In this document: in pieces, positions 54,509 to 63,959 of the stretch
Layout of the letters: each line of letters opens with the position of its first letter
Position numbering within the stretch: the first letter of the stretch is position 1
DNA from: Acinetobacter tibetensis
GTDB taxonomy: Bacteria; Pseudomonadota; Gammaproteobacteria; Pseudomonadales; Moraxellaceae
Assembly (NCBI RefSeq): GCF_023824315.1
Contig: NZ_CP098732.1
Span: 806,001-870,000 of the forward strand
Direction: 5' to 3'
Length of the DNA stretch: 64,000 nt
The notes under the pieces: model-generated
What the model saw: the letters and a program-made list of their open reading frames with translations, nothing else
What the model was told of the DNA's origin: nothing
Database searches by the model: none
Made by a program: the position numbers and the translations under genes

Positions 54509-54832
54509 TTACTTAGATAAATGTGCGTGGCGAACAAGGTTCGAAAGTTTTGGATTTTGTTGCTTAGCTTTTTTATAAAGCAGGGCAATTTTACCAATCG
54601 TTTGCACGACTTCAGCACCTGTCACTTCCGAGATTTCAGCAATAGCCGCTACACGTGCTTCACGATCTTCACCAGCAATTTTAACTTTGATAAGTTCGTG
54701 ATCATTTAATGCACGGGTAGTTTCCTCAACGACATTTTCAGTCAAACCTTGACCACCAATCATTACTACAGGATTAAGTGCATGACCAATTTGACGTAAA
54801 CGCTTGCGTTCCTGAATAGATAAAGCCGCCAT
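54509..54832 (-). CDS. yhbY: CRM-domain RNA-binding protein YhbY
   Basis: A 107-residue protein that consists of one CRM domain. The hallmark GQGLTENVVEETTRAL and the preceding RKRLRQIGHALNPVVMIGG give the GxxG loop of the domain; the middle reads HELIKVKIAGEDREARVAAI, and the end GAEVVQTIGKIALLYKKAK is conserved in YhbY. The family binds the 50S precursor and helps large-subunit assembly. It is divergent from rlmE (ftsJ), as in E. coli, where yhbY is divergent from rrmJ-ftsH. The neighbourhood supports the assignment. Confidence 0.95.
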   Translation of the reverse strand: MAALSIQERKRLRQIGHALNPVVMIGGQGLTENVVEETTRALNDHELIKVKIAGEDREARVAAIAEISEVTGAEVVQTIGKIALLYKKAKQQNPKLSNLVRHAHLSK

Positions 54833-55017
54833 GAAAGATAACCTAATTTTAAAAACGACCTAGTATAGCAAAATTGAGTTGAAGCGGTTGAAATAATCGA
54901 TCTTGTTGATTGAAAAAAACAGCAGGATAAAGTGGATTTTGATACAGATGTATACTGCAAGCACTTGGTTTTTCACGTACAATAAAAAATTAGAAGTTTT
55001 TATACGCATAGAGAGTT

Positions 55018-55668
55018 ATGGCAACACGCATTACCAATCAAAAATTATCCCAAAGTAGTCGTGCGTGGATGAGAGAACATCTTGATGATCCTTTCGTGAA
55101 AAAAGCGCAAAAGGAAGGTTATCGAGCACGTGCTGCTTATAAGTTGTTGGAAATTCAAGAAAAATATAAAATTATTAAGCCCGGTATGACCGTGGTGGAT
55201 TTGGGAGCTGCTCCAGGGAGTTGGTCTCAAATCGCAGGAAAACTGGTCGGTGACAAAGGTTTAGTCATTGCATCAGATATTTTAGAAATGGATGCTTTAC
55301 CAGATGTGACTTTTTTACAAGGCGACTTTCGTGAGGAAGAAGTCTTCGAAAAATTGTTAAATATTTTAAATGGGCGCGTTGTTGACGTTGTAATTTCAGA
55401 TATGGCCCCCAATACATCAGGTAATAAGGCTGTAGATCAACCTCGTCAAATTTACCTTTGTGAGCTTGCATTAGATTTTGCCAATAAGGTTTTAGGACCG
55501 AAAGGGCAGTTTGTGGTGAAAGTTTTCCAAGGCACTGGATTTGACGAATTCCGTAAACAAGTGGTCGATAGTTTTGACGTGCTGAAGACGGCTAAGCCGG
55601 CTGCATCACGTGCTCGTTCGAAAGAAGTTTTTTTAATCGGCCAAGGGCGCAAGAAGGCTTTGAAGTAA
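55018..55668 (+). CDS. rlmE: 23S rRNA 2'-O-ribose U2552 methyltransferase
   Basis: A 216-residue SAM-dependent enzyme that methylates U2552 of 23S rRNA in the 50S subunit (FtsJ/RrmJ). The catalytic K-D-K-E set is visible: K in [16 protein letters not shown] in [11 protein letters not shown] in [11 protein letters not shown] and E in [10 protein letters not shown]. The SAM motif is [13 protein letters not shown]. The length is a little above the E. coli 209. It is followed 136 bp later by ftsH, the order of the heat-shock rrmJ-ftsH operon. I did not find a clear sigma-32 promoter before either gene. Confidence 0.97.
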   Translation: MATRITNQKLSQSSRAWMREHLDDPFVKKAQKEGYRARAAYKLLEIQEKYKIIKPGMTVVDLGAAPGSWSQIAGKLVGDKGLVIASDILEMDALPDVTFLQGDFREEEVFEKLLNILNGRVVDVVISDMAPNTSGNKAVDQPRQIYLCELALDFANKVLGPKGQFVVKVFQGTGFDEFRKQVVDSFDVLKTAKPAASRARSKEVFLIGQGRKKALK

Positions 55669-55804
55669 AGTTTACTTGCCAACGCGTTAAAAATTGTGCA
55701 TTTTGTACTTTTTTACATTATTGAACAGCTGGGTTTACAGCTTACATTATTAAGGTCACCCATCCTTGGGCATGATCAAATTAGATTGATATGGGAATAA
55801 AGCT

Positions 55805-57694
55805 TTGAGCGATCTCTTCAAGAATGCCGTGTTGTGGCTCATTATACTGGGTGTGCTGATTTTAATTTTCAGCAACATCAGTGACCGTGATAAGCCAACT
55901 GCAATGAACTATTCAGAGTTCGTTACAGCGGTGAATGCTGGTCAAATTAAGCAAGTCACAATTGATGGTGAAAGAATTAGTGGCACTAAATCAAATGGAT
56001 CTGAATTTGAAAGTATCCGTCCAGCGGTGCAAGATCCTGAATTGATGCCTAGCCTGATTAAAAACAATGTTGTCGTTGAGGGAACTGCACCACAACGTCA
56101 AGGTTTGTTGATGCAACTTCTGATTGCAAGCTTCCCTGTACTTTTAATCATTTTGTTATTCATGTTCTTTATGCGCAACATGGGTGGCGGAGCAGGTGGT
56201 AAAAACGGCCCAATGAGTTTTGGTAAGTCAAAAGCAAAAATGCTTTCTGAAGACCAAATTAAAATTACATTTACGGATGTAGCGGGCTGTGATGAAGCAA
56301 AGCAAGAAGTCGTCGAAATTGTAGACTTCTTGAAAGATCCTGCGAAGTTTAAACGTCTAGGTGCAACCATTCCAAAAGGCGTTTTGATGGTGGGTCCACC
56401 AGGTACAGGTAAAACTTTGCTTGCAAAAGCCATTGCGGGTGAAGCGAAAGTTCCTTTCTTTAGCATTTCTGGTTCTGACTTCGTTGAGATGTTTGTGGGT
56501 GTTGGTGCATCACGTGTCCGTGATATGTTCGAACAAGCTAAACGTCATGCACCATGTATCATTTTCATTGATGAGATTGATGCGGTAGGTCGTCATCGTG
56601 GTTCGGGTACAGGTGGTGGTCATGATGAACGTGAACAAACCTTAAACCAGATGTTGGTAGAAATGGATGGTTTTGAAGGTAATGAAGGCATTATCGTCAT
56701 TGCTGCAACCAACCGTGCAGATGTATTGGATAAAGCATTGCTACGACCAGGTCGTTTTGACCGCCAAGTCATGGTGGGTCTTCCAGACATTAAAGGTCGT
56801 GAGCAAATTTTAAATGTTCACTTGAAGAAATTGCCGTCGGTGACTGGTGTAGATCTGAAAGTTCTTGCACGTGGTACGCCTGGTTTCTCTGGTGCACAAT
56901 TAGCAAACTTGGTGAATGAGGCTGCATTGTTTGCTGCTCGCCGTAATAAAAATACGGTTGATATGCATGACTTTGAAGATGCGAAAGACAAAATTTACAT
57001 GGGACCAGAGCGTAAATCGATGGTTCTACGTGAAGAAGAGCGTCGTGCAACGGCTTACCATGAAGCAGGTCATGCCATTGTTGCAGAAATTTTGCCGGGT
57101 ACAGATCCTGTTCATAAAGTTACAATCATGCCACGAGGTTGGGCATTGGGTGTAACTTGGCAGTTGCCTGAACAAGACCAAATTAGCCACTATAAAGACA
57201 AGATGTTGAATGAACTTTCAATTTTGTTTGGTGGTCGTATTGCAGAAGAAATCTTTATTAACCAACAGTCAACTGGTGCTTCGAATGACTTCGAGCGTGC
57301 AACCAAAATGGCACGTTCGATGGTGACCAAATATGGTATGTCGGACAGATTGGGTGTAATGGTTTATGAAGATGAAAACCAAAATGGTTTCTTCGGTAAT
57401 GTTGGTAGTCGTACTATTTCTGAAGCTACACAGCAAAAAGTAGATGAAGAAGTACGTCGTATTTTGGATGAGCAGTACCGTGTGGCGCGTGAAGTCTTAG
57501 AAAATAACAAAGATATTGCACATGCCATGGTGAAAGCTTTGATGGAATGGGAAACGATTGATCGTGATCAGATCCGTGACATTATGGAAGGTCGCGAGCC
57601 ACAACCGCCTAAAGTGTATGTGGCGGAGAATCCTGTGATTGATGTGACTCCAACCAAGGGTCCATCTACTCCACCACCATTACCAGCAAGTTAA
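55805..57694 (+). CDS. ftsH: ATP-dependent zinc metalloprotease FtsH
   Basis: A 629-residue inner-membrane AAA+ protease. Two membrane helices, residues about 8-25 ([18 protein letters not shown]) and 101-122 ([20 protein letters not shown]), bracket the periplasmic domain. The ATPase has Walker [15 protein letters not shown] near residue 197, Walker [16 protein letters not shown] and the second region of homology around [20 protein letters not shown]. The zinc site is HEAGH near residue 419. Start codon is TTG at 55805, with GGGA eight bases upstream; the next in-frame ATG would remove the first membrane helix. A terminator follows the gene. Confidence 0.97.
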   Translation: MSDLFKNAVLWLIILGVLILIFSNISDRDKPTAMNYSEFVTAVNAGQIKQVTIDGERISGTKSNGSEFESIRPAVQDPELMPSLIKNNVVVEGTAPQRQGLLMQLLIASFPVLLIILLFMFFMRNMGGGAGGKNGPMSFGKSKAKMLSEDQIKITFTDVAGCDEAKQEVVEIVDFLKDPAKFKRLGATIPKGVLMVGPPGTGKTLLAKAIAGEAKVPFFSISGSDFVEMFVGVGASRVRDMFEQAKRHAPCIIFIDEIDAVGRHRGSGTGGGHDEREQTLNQMLVEMDGFEGNEGIIVIAATNRADVLDKALLRPGRFDRQVMVGLPDIKGREQILNVHLKKLPSVTGVDLKVLARGTPGFSGAQLANLVNEAALFAARRNKNTVDMHDFEDAKDKIYMGPERKSMVLREEERRATAYHEAGHAIVAEILPGTDPVHKVTIMPRGWALGVTWQLPEQDQISHYKDKMLNELSILFGGRIAEEIFINQQSTGASNDFERATKMARSMVTKYGMSDRLGVMVYEDENQNGFFGNVGSRTISEATQQKVDEEVRRILDEQYRVAREVLENNKDIAHAMVKALMEWETIDRDQIRDIMEGREPQPPKVYVAENPVIDVTPTKGPSTPPPLPAS

Positions 57695-57708
57695 GTTTAA
57701 ACGTTAAT

Positions 57709-57739
57709 AAAAAGAGTCTCTACATGAGGCTCTTTTTTT
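57709..57739 (+). terminator. Terminator of ftsH
   Basis: AGAGTCTC, loop TACAT, GAGGCTCT with a preceding A-run and seven following T residues. It lies 15 bases after the ftsH stop and before folP. Confidence 0.85.
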
Positions 57740-57837
57740 GTGCTGAGGCTTTTGAAGTGATGTTTAGGTTAAAAACTTTTCAGCCAGAGAGAGCATTGAA
57801 TTGCTACACTAATAGCACTTGTTTCAGGAGTGTTTTC

Positions 57838-58689
57838 ATGCAAATTATGCCCTTACCCAATCGAGTTTTAGCATGTGGTCGTTTAAGTTTAGATTTGTCA
57901 CAACCACATGTAATGGGTATTTTGAATGTTACACCTGATTCTTTCAGTGATGGTGGATTACATAGCACCAAGGATGCGGCAGTTGCACGTGCATTACAGA
58001 TGCTCACTGAAGGTGCAACTGTGATTGATGTTGGTGGAGAATCTACGCGACCGGGAGCATCTGCGGTTGAGATCGGAGAAGAAATTCGACGTGTGATTCC
58101 TGTGGTGGAAGCACTTGCACAGCATAATGTGATTATTTCAATTGATACTTCTGAACCAGAGGTAATATGTGCGGCTGTAGCAGCAGGAGCACATATTTGG
58201 AATGATGTGCGTGCATTAACTCGACCACAGGCCCTTCAAACTGCTGCTGAGTTAAATATACCGATTATTATTATGCATATGCGTGGTGAACCAACTACGA
58301 TGAATAATCTGGACCAATACCAAGATGTCACGGAAGATGTGATGATTGAATTGCAGCAACGAGTTGATGATGCATTGGCTGCTGGGGTTAAGCCTGAACA
58401 TATTTTGATTGATCCAGGGTTTGGTTTTGCCAAAAATGCCCAGCAAAACCTCAAACTGCTCAATGAGTTTTGGAAGTTGAATGCAATGGGGTATCCAATA
58501 CTATCGGCATTGTCGCGTAAGCGTTTTATTGGTGAAGCATTGGGAGGGGCTGACGCAGGGCAGCGAGCAATAGGTTCGGTCGCTGCGCATTTATTGAGTA
58601 TTCAACAAGGGGCATGTATGGTGCGTGCACATGATGTTAAAGCGATGTCCGATGCAATTAAAGTGTGGCAAGCTATGCAATTGGCTTAG
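57838..58689 (+). CDS. folP: Dihydropteroate synthase
   Basis: A 283-residue enzyme that joins p-aminobenzoate to dihydropterin pyrophosphate in folate synthesis and is the sulphonamide target. The TIM-barrel signatures are present in order: MGILNVTPDSFSDGG, VIDVGGESTRPGASAVEIGE, IWNDVRAL, IDPGFGFAKNAQQN and ALSRKRFIGEALGG. The start is the ATG at 57838 with AGGAG seven bases upstream; a longer frame beginning at 57724 is not supported by a ribosome binding site and overlaps the ftsH terminator. The ftsH-folP linkage is conserved in gammaproteobacteria. Confidence 0.97.
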   Translation: MQIMPLPNRVLACGRLSLDLSQPHVMGILNVTPDSFSDGGLHSTKDAAVARALQMLTEGATVIDVGGESTRPGASAVEIGEEIRRVIPVVEALAQHNVIISIDTSEPEVICAAVAAGAHIWNDVRALTRPQALQTAAELNIPIIIMHMRGEPTTMNNLDQYQDVTEDVMIELQQRVDDALAAGVKPEHILIDPGFGFAKNAQQNLKLLNEFWKLNAMGYPILSALSRKRFIGEALGGADAGQRAIGSVAAHLLSIQQGACMVRAHDVKAMSDAIKVWQAMQLA

Positions 58690-58821
58690 TTGTTGATTGA
58701 ATTTTTTAAAGAAATAAAAGGATTATTGCTTTAATCTTTTTGGGTTGCCACGCAGTAAGTGTGTGCTGTAAAGATGTAGATGAGTTTGTTAAATATTTGA
58801 AATTAAAATAACACGGGAATA

Positions 58822-60417
58822 ATGATGATTGTGAAACCGAAATTGTTGGTTGTGAGCATGAGTGGTTTATTGTTGGTGGCTTGTGGGAAAATGCCCAATC
58901 AACAGATGTCTATGAGCAAAATGGCAGCTGTGGAAGTGGGAATGCCTGTACCATCAATGGTAAATGCTTATGAAAGTATGCCCCAACCCATTGAGAATAC
59001 TGAAAACTATCAGAAAATAGAAACTAATCCAGTATATGTGGTTGCGCAACAGCCCATCTCGACGTTTAGTGTTGATGTGGATACGGGCAGTTATAGCAAT
59101 GTGAGGCGTTTTCTGACACGTGAAGGTCAGTTGCCGCCTGTAGATGCGGTTCGAATTGAGGAAATGGTGAATTATTTCAACTATGATTATCCCAATCCTA
59201 CGGGGCAGCATCCATTTTCAGTGAATACTGAGGTTGTAAATTCGCCATGGCAGCCAACTGCTAAAATTATAAAAATTGGTATTAAAGCTAAAGATTTGGA
59301 AATAAAGCAATTACCACCTGCCAATCTGGTATTTTTGGTGGATGTTTCGGGAAGTATGGATGAGGACAATAAACTGCCTTTGGTTAAAAAAACCTTAACC
59401 TTACTTACTGAACAATTGCGCCCACAAGATAAAGTTACCATTGTGACCTATGCGAGTGGCGAAGATTTAGCATTGGCACCGACTTCTGGTGCAGACAAGG
59501 ATAAAATTTTAAAAGTCATTCACCGATTAAAAGCGGGGGGTGCTACTTCAGGTGAGCGAGCAATTCAATTGGCCTATGAACAAGCACAAAAGTCTTATGT
59601 TCAGGGTGGCATTAACCGCATTCTGATTGCAACAGATGGTGATTTTAATGTGGGAATTACTAATTTTGAAACCTTAAAAGGGATGATCGCTGAGAAACGA
59701 AAGTCAGGGATTTCTTTCTCTACATTCGGTTTTGGAACGGGTAATTATGATGAGCAGTTGATGGAACAATTGGCTGATGCGGGAGATGGTAACTATAGTT
59801 ATATCGACAATGAGCGTGAAGCAAAAAAAGTATTACAGCGACAACTGAGTTCGACATTGGCAACGGTTGCTCAAGATGTAAAAATCCAAGTGGAATTTAA
59901 TCCGGCTACGGTTAAAGAATACCGTTTAATTGGTTATGAGAATCGCGTATTAAATAATGAAGATTTTAATAATGATCGTATCGATGCAGGAGATATTGGT
60001 GCAGGGCATACGGTCACAGCCCTATACGAAGTTATTCCTGTAGGTCAGAAAGGTTGGCTAAGTGAATCACGCTATCAAGCACCAATGAATTCATCCAAAG
60101 CCAATAAACAAGAATACGCTTATGTGAATGTACGTTATAAACAACCACAACAAAGTCAAAGTATTTTACTGAGCCAACCTGTCCCAGCACGCAGTCTAGC
60201 ATTGGCACAATCATCTTCAGATACTCGCTTTGCTATTGCGGTTGCATCTTATGCTCAACAGCTACGTGGTGGGCAATATAATGCCAATATGAAGTGGGAT
60301 GATATTTTAAAATTAGCCCAAAGTGCAGCTCAACCAGATGAATTTGGCTTGCGTGCAGAATTTTTAGATTTGGTGAAAACAGCGAAAAGCTTAAGTGCTG
60401 AGTCTATAAAACCCTAA
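58822..60417 (+). CDS. VWA-domain lipoprotein, YfbK-like
   Basis: A 531-residue lipoprotein. MMIVKPKLLVVSMSGLLLVA followed by CGKMP is a lipoprotein signal with lipobox LVAC. Residues about 70-150 match the N-terminal region of YfbK-type proteins (STFSVDVDTGSYSNVRRFLT; GQLPPVDAVRIEEMVNYFNY). The von Willebrand A domain has a perfect metal site D-x-S-x-S in VFLVDVSGSMDEDN near residue 173 and a conserved ATDGDFNVGI. The C-terminal DUF3520 segment ends the protein. Family members bind divalent metal through the VWA site, but the partner is unknown. Second-codon ATG at 58825 is an alternative start. Confidence 0.87.
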   Translation: MMIVKPKLLVVSMSGLLLVACGKMPNQQMSMSKMAAVEVGMPVPSMVNAYESMPQPIENTENYQKIETNPVYVVAQQPISTFSVDVDTGSYSNVRRFLTREGQLPPVDAVRIEEMVNYFNYDYPNPTGQHPFSVNTEVVNSPWQPTAKIIKIGIKAKDLEIKQLPPANLVFLVDVSGSMDEDNKLPLVKKTLTLLTEQLRPQDKVTIVTYASGEDLALAPTSGADKDKILKVIHRLKAGGATSGERAIQLAYEQAQKSYVQGGINRILIATDGDFNVGITNFETLKGMIAEKRKSGISFSTFGFGTGNYDEQLMEQLADAGDGNYSYIDNEREAKKVLQRQLSSTLATVAQDVKIQVEFNPATVKEYRLIGYENRVLNNEDFNNDRIDAGDIGAGHTVTALYEVIPVGQKGWLSESRYQAPMNSSKANKQEYAYVNVRYKQPQQSQSILLSQPVPARSLALAQSSSDTRFAIAVASYAQQLRGGQYNANMKWDDILKLAQSAAQPDEFGLRAEFLDLVKTAKSLSAESIKP

Positions 60418-60447
60418 GGATTCACGTTATTTTTATATTCAGACAAC

Positions 60448-60476
60448 TGGGCAGTATTTATACTGCCCATTTTTTA
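60448..60476 (+). terminator. Terminator after the VWA lipoprotein gene
   Basis: TGGGCAGTA, loop TTTA, TACTGCCCA is a perfect 9-bp GC-rich stem followed by six T residues. Confidence 0.93.
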
Positions 60477-60539
60477 TTTGGTAAATGTTCATCTTTATGC
60501 TATATAGGCTCGCGTTTATAAGTAGTTTTGAGTGGCTGT

Positions 60540-60854
60540 ATGTTTGCAGATTTACTTCTCCCAATGTTTGACGATGATTATTACCCTGATGTATTGGTGG
60601 CGGATGTACAACAATGCATTGTGCAATTTGCCAATAAAGTCGCAAAGGTGAAAGAAAGCACGGCAGAAATTTATCGTTTTGCTAATGAAACAGTTATGGC
60701 AATTAATGAAATGAAGCCACAATTTGAAGATTTAGATTCATCCTTGGATGATACCGCTGCGGATTATATTGCCGAAGCGATGATGATGGTGGTGCAAGAG
60801 CATGGCCATTTCGATGTGGAAATGGAAGAATTGATTGTAAATCGAGAGTGGTAA
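60540..60854 (+). CDS. DUF5713 family protein
   Basis: A 104-residue acidic protein. DYYPDVLVADVQQCIVQFAN at the start and VVQEHGHFDVEMEELIVNRE plus a final W at the end match the DUF5713 family, which has a YYPd.LV.. beginning and an EELIa.RdW end. The middle contains an amphipathic helix (STAEIYRFANETVMAINEMK) and an acidic D/E-rich segment. It has no signal peptide. The ATG at 60540 is chosen; a TTG four codons upstream is unlikely. The stop codon lies inside the following terminator hairpin. Function unknown. Confidence 0.75.
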   Translation: MFADLLLPMFDDDYYPDVLVADVQQCIVQFANKVAKVKESTAEIYRFANETVMAINEMKPQFEDLDSSLDDTAADYIAEAMMMVVQEHGHFDVEMEELIVNREW

Positions 60855-60868
60855 CACTCTCTTTTTTT
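60844..60868 (+). terminator. Terminator overlapping the end of the DUF5713 gene
   Basis: GAGAGTG, loop GTAA, CACTCTC followed by seven T residues is a perfect 7-bp stem. The last two codons and the stop codon (60852-60854) are part of the hairpin. Confidence 0.9.
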
Positions 60869-60883
60869 ATTTATTTCAGATAT

Positions 60884-60907
60884 AAAAAAACCAGCTTTCG
60901 CTGGATT
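60884..60907 (-). terminator. Terminator of tRNA-Leu
   Basis: On the minus strand CCAGC, loop GAAA, GCTGG is followed by seven T residues, about 30 bases after the tRNA 3' end. Confidence 0.88.
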
Positions 60908-60938
60908 CTTTATTGCACCATTTTAAGAAGTATTAAAA

Positions 60939-61024
60939 TGGTGCCCGGGGCCGGACTCGAACCGGCACGCTTTGAGGGCGGGGGATTTTAAATCCCCTGT
61001 GTCTACCTATTTCACCACCCGGGC
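60939..61024 (-). tRNA. tRNA-Leu (anticodon UAA)
   Basis: The 86-nt class II tRNA has acceptor GCCCGGG pairing with CCCGGGC, an anticodon loop with TAA (GATTTAAAATC), a long variable arm and an encoded CCA. It is a single gene with its own promoter and terminator. Confidence 0.98.
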
Positions 61025-61033
61025 ATGAGCGCA

Positions 61034-61062
61034 ATAATAGAGTACGAATTTATTCTTTGCAA
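61034..61062 (-). promoter_or_regulatory. Promoter of tRNA-Leu
   Basis: On the minus strand TTGCAA (61062-61057) and TATTAT (61039-61034) are separated by 17 bp. Transcription would begin a few bases before the tRNA gene. Confidence 0.75.
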
Positions 61063-61149
61063 GACTATTTCTTTGTGTTTGCTTTATTTTCAGACAATTC
61101 AGAGGTTTGTGATCAAAAAATCACAATTTCAACGCCAATCTAATTTTTA

Positions 61150-61167
61150 TTGTCATCATATGTTCAT
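61150..61167 (+). promoter_or_regulatory. Pho-box-like site upstream of the PhoD-type phosphatase
   Basis: TTGTCAT-CATA-TGTTCAT has the 7-4-7 layout of the PhoB binding site (consensus CTGTCAT twice, 4 bp apart), with six and four of seven matches. It lies 67 bases upstream of the phosphatase start, where phosphate-starvation control would be expected. Binding is a prediction. Confidence 0.5.
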
Positions 61168-61233
61168 GTAATTGAGATCATCATTAAATAATTATTGCCT
61201 ATTTTTAACTCACGTTTGTAGTGGATTAAAAAA

Positions 61234-63018
61234 ATGACAAATACTTTAACGCGCCGTGAACTCATTCAAAAAACTTTAGCGGGTTTTGGTGCAGTCTCTT
61301 TACCTATTTCGCTCACCGCATGTGGAGATGACTCAGATAACTCCTCTGGCTCGGGTGTGAGTGTTCAATTTAAACATGGTGTAGCCAGTGGTGACCCTTT
61401 ACAAGACCGCGTAATTATTTGGACGCGAGCGACCCCCAGTGATGTGCAAGCCCGCTTAGAAATTACTTGGGAAGTTGCTCTAGATGCACAATTTACTCAA
61501 ATTAAAACCTCAGGTAAAGTGCAAACAAGCCCAGCACAAGACTTTACCGTAAAAGTAGATGTTATTGGCTTACAGGCACAGCAGCGTTATTTCTATCGCT
61601 TCCGCTTCGGGCAAACAGTTTCACCGATTGGGCAAACCAAAACCTTACCATCGCAAACCAATCAGGTGAAATTAGCCGTCTGTTCTTGTTCTAATTATCC
61701 TGCGGGCTATTTTTATGTCTATCGTGAAATGGCCAAACAAGATGTTGATGTGGTGCTGCATCTGGGGGACTATATTTATGAATACGGTCAAAATGGTTAT
61801 GCGACTGAAGATTCGGAAAAGTTAGGACGCTTATTGGCAGCAGATAATCAGCAAGAAATATTGAGCTTGGAAGATTATCGCAAACGTTATGCTTTGTATC
61901 GTCAAGATGCTGATTTACAAGCATTGCATCAGCGACACCCTTTTATTGTCATTTGGGATGATCATGAGCTTGCCAATGATACGTGGCGTAATGGAGCAGA
62001 GAATCATACTGAAGTGACAGCTCAGGCACAAAATGAAGGTAAGTTCTCAGAGCGTAAGCTGGCGGCATTACAAGCTTATTTTGAGTGGATGCCTATTCGT
62101 CCTGTTTCAGAGGATGATCATTTGCATATCTATCGTCAGTTTAATTTTGGTTCATTGGTACAGCTCACCATGTTGGACACACGAATTATTGCACGTGATC
62201 AGCAATTGGATTATGCCAATTATATGACGGCTCAGGGCTTAAATACGGTGCAGTTTCAGCAAGATTTGTTAGCACAAGACCGAACTTTGCTCGGCTATGA
62301 ACAGCGTGAGTGGTTGTTGCAGAAAATGATGCAAAGCAATGCACAGTGGAACGTATTGGGACAACAAATTTTAATGTCAAAGATGTTTATTCCTGCCGAG
62401 TTGCTTTTATCTTTGGCGGAAATTACCAGTGGCTCAGTCAGTGCTGAAACGCTCACAAGAATGAATGCGCAAATTGCTGAATTAGTGGGTATTAAATTGC
62501 GTGCTCAAGCGGGTGATCCTACATTGACAGATTTGGAAAAGGCGCGGGTTAATACGCTGGCACCTTATAATCTGGATGCATGGGATGGCTATTTTTATGA
62601 GCGAGAAGTGTTGTATGCAACCCTAAAGGCCTTGAATAAGAAAGTAGTGGTCTTGGCTGGGGATACGCATAATGCTTGGTATTCTGAATTGCTGAGCAAG
62701 GATCAAGATGTGGTTGGTGTCGAATTGGCGACAAGTTCTGTGTCTTCGCCTGGTTTAGAAAAGTATTTGAATATTCCTTTGGCACAATTGCAGCAATTTG
62801 AATATGCCTTTCAAACACTCATTAATGATTTAGCTTATTGTAATTTGAATCAGCGCGGCTATCTGTTGGTGAGTTTTACTGAGCAGAACATGCAAGCTGA
62901 TTGGATCTTTGTTGATAGTATCAAGGAAAAAAGTTACGTGGTCGATGAAACCAGAGGATATCAATTGATATTCAATTCACAGCTACAAGTGTTGGAATCA
63001 TTACCACAATCAGCATAA
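61234..63018 (+). CDS. PhoD-family alkaline phosphatase/phosphodiesterase
   Basis: A 594-residue metallophosphoesterase. The N terminus MTNTLTRRELIQKTLAGFGA is a twin-arginine signal (TRRELIQK) whose hydrophobic core ends in LTAC, a lipobox-like sequence, so the protein may be a Tat-exported lipoprotein. An N-terminal Fn3-like PhoD domain has FKHGVASGDPLQDRVIIWTR. Metal ligands appear in LAVCSCSNYPAGYF, VVLHLGDYIYEYG, VIWDDHELANDTWR and VVVLAGDTHNAWYSEL. It is expected to release phosphate from phosphodiesters or phosphomonoesters. A Pho-box-like site lies upstream and a bidirectional terminator downstream. Confidence 0.9.
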   Translation: MTNTLTRRELIQKTLAGFGAVSLPISLTACGDDSDNSSGSGVSVQFKHGVASGDPLQDRVIIWTRATPSDVQARLEITWEVALDAQFTQIKTSGKVQTSPAQDFTVKVDVIGLQAQQRYFYRFRFGQTVSPIGQTKTLPSQTNQVKLAVCSCSNYPAGYFYVYREMAKQDVDVVLHLGDYIYEYGQNGYATEDSEKLGRLLAADNQQEILSLEDYRKRYALYRQDADLQALHQRHPFIVIWDDHELANDTWRNGAENHTEVTAQAQNEGKFSERKLAALQAYFEWMPIRPVSEDDHLHIYRQFNFGSLVQLTMLDTRIIARDQQLDYANYMTAQGLNTVQFQQDLLAQDRTLLGYEQREWLLQKMMQSNAQWNVLGQQILMSKMFIPAELLLSLAEITSGSVSAETLTRMNAQIAELVGIKLRAQAGDPTLTDLEKARVNTLAPYNLDAWDGYFYEREVLYATLKALNKKVVVLAGDTHNAWYSELLSKDQDVVGVELATSSVSSPGLEKYLNIPLAQLQQFEYAFQTLINDLAYCNLNQRGYLLVSFTEQNMQADWIFVDSIKEKSYVVDETRGYQLIFNSQLQVLESLPQSA

Positions 63019-63030
63019 CTGCAATAAAAT

Positions 63031-63057
63031 AAAAAACTGGGAAAGTCCCAGTTTTTT
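63031..63057. terminator. Bidirectional terminator between the phosphatase and its convergent neighbour
   Basis: AAAAAACTGGG, loop AAAGT, CCCAGTTTTTT is a perfect 11-bp stem with A and T runs on either side. Confidence 0.92.
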
Positions 63058-63058
63058 A

Positions 63059-63790
63059 TTACATTAAGCTATCTAGATAATTTTCTAAATCTTGATGTTT
63101 ATGTGTTTGGCAAAGTTGCTGTTCCATATGCATAGATTTTAAATGCAAAGCATGAAAGTGCTGTAATTGTTTAGTTTTTTGCTGATATTTTTCAGTATCT
63201 TTTCCAATGAATTTTAGTTGAAATTTTAGTTTAAGCGTCTGTTTATAACTCCAGAAGTTAAAACGTCTTAATTCTTGCAGGTAATACAATCCAACATGGG
63301 TTGCGCTATTACGAAAAAGATTTTCTTTATAAAATTTCACAAAGCCAAAACCCATAGCAAAGAAAAACAGTACAATTTGCAAAAAAGTACTTTCAATAAA
63401 TGCGATATTAATTGCTTGTAGAATAATTAATGCTGCAATTTTAATCGGTGCATGTTGTTGCTGTTCATAACAGGAGCTTGAGCTGTGTTTCATTTGTTTG
63501 AGTACAATCGGAACATACAGCATAAATAACAACATAAAGCACAATACAGCAAAGCCATGCGCTTGAAAGGGGGTAAAGCGAGGAAAATATATTTCGAAAT
63601 AATGTCCTAAGCTGAAGGACAGGGAAACAAAAATCATAATGGCTAAAATCCAAGGAATAAATTCTTTGATTTCATCCATTAAACCTTTGGTTTTGAGCAT
63701 GCCGTAAAATACAAAGTTACGTTTAAATGCTGCGGGATACTGCATTTGTAACGGTTTTAAAAAAAGTGCTGCCTGCTTATCACTGACCAT
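63059..63790 (-). CDS. Hypothetical membrane protein
   Basis: A 243-residue protein I do not recognise. Helices are visible at about residues 47-67 (WILAIMIFVSLSFSLGHYFE), 78-96 (FAVLCFMLLFMLYVPIVL), 110-130 and 132-150 (FLQIVLFFFAMGFGFVKFY), giving about four membrane segments. The C-terminal 90 residues are soluble, basic and rich in Gln, Lys and His (KQTLKLKFQLKFIGKDTEKY; HALHLKSMHMEQQLCQTHKH), likely a cytoplasmic helical tail. The start ATG is at 63788-63790. No neighbour gives a clue to its role. Confidence 0.65.
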   Translation of the reverse strand: MVSDKQAALFLKPLQMQYPAAFKRNFVFYGMLKTKGLMDEIKEFIPWILAIMIFVSLSFSLGHYFEIYFPRFTPFQAHGFAVLCFMLLFMLYVPIVLKQMKHSSSSCYEQQQHAPIKIAALIILQAINIAFIESTFLQIVLFFFAMGFGFVKFYKENLFRNSATHVGLYYLQELRRFNFWSYKQTLKLKFQLKFIGKDTEKYQQKTKQLQHFHALHLKSMHMEQQLCQTHKHQDLENYLDSLM

Positions 63791-63959
63791 AAAAATGAGT
63801 ACTTGAAAGTTACGGCATTATAAATCAGAAATACACTTTTTGTTTAAATGATCTTAAAATCGATTAGAAGAGTATAAAATTTGATTGTGAAATAGAATCG
63901 TGACATAACCTTGCCTGTAGATAGCATATTTAAAAAACTGAGATCAGTTGAAGGGTTTT

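Noticed and set aside
55669..55804. Possible sigma-32 heat-shock promoter before ftsH
   Set aside because: No sequence close to the CTTGAA / CCCCAT pair with correct spacing was found in this gap.
57724..57837. 38-codon N-terminal extension of folP
   Set aside because: It overlaps the ftsH terminator, has no ribosome binding site, and the family starts at the ATG at 57838, which has AGGAG.
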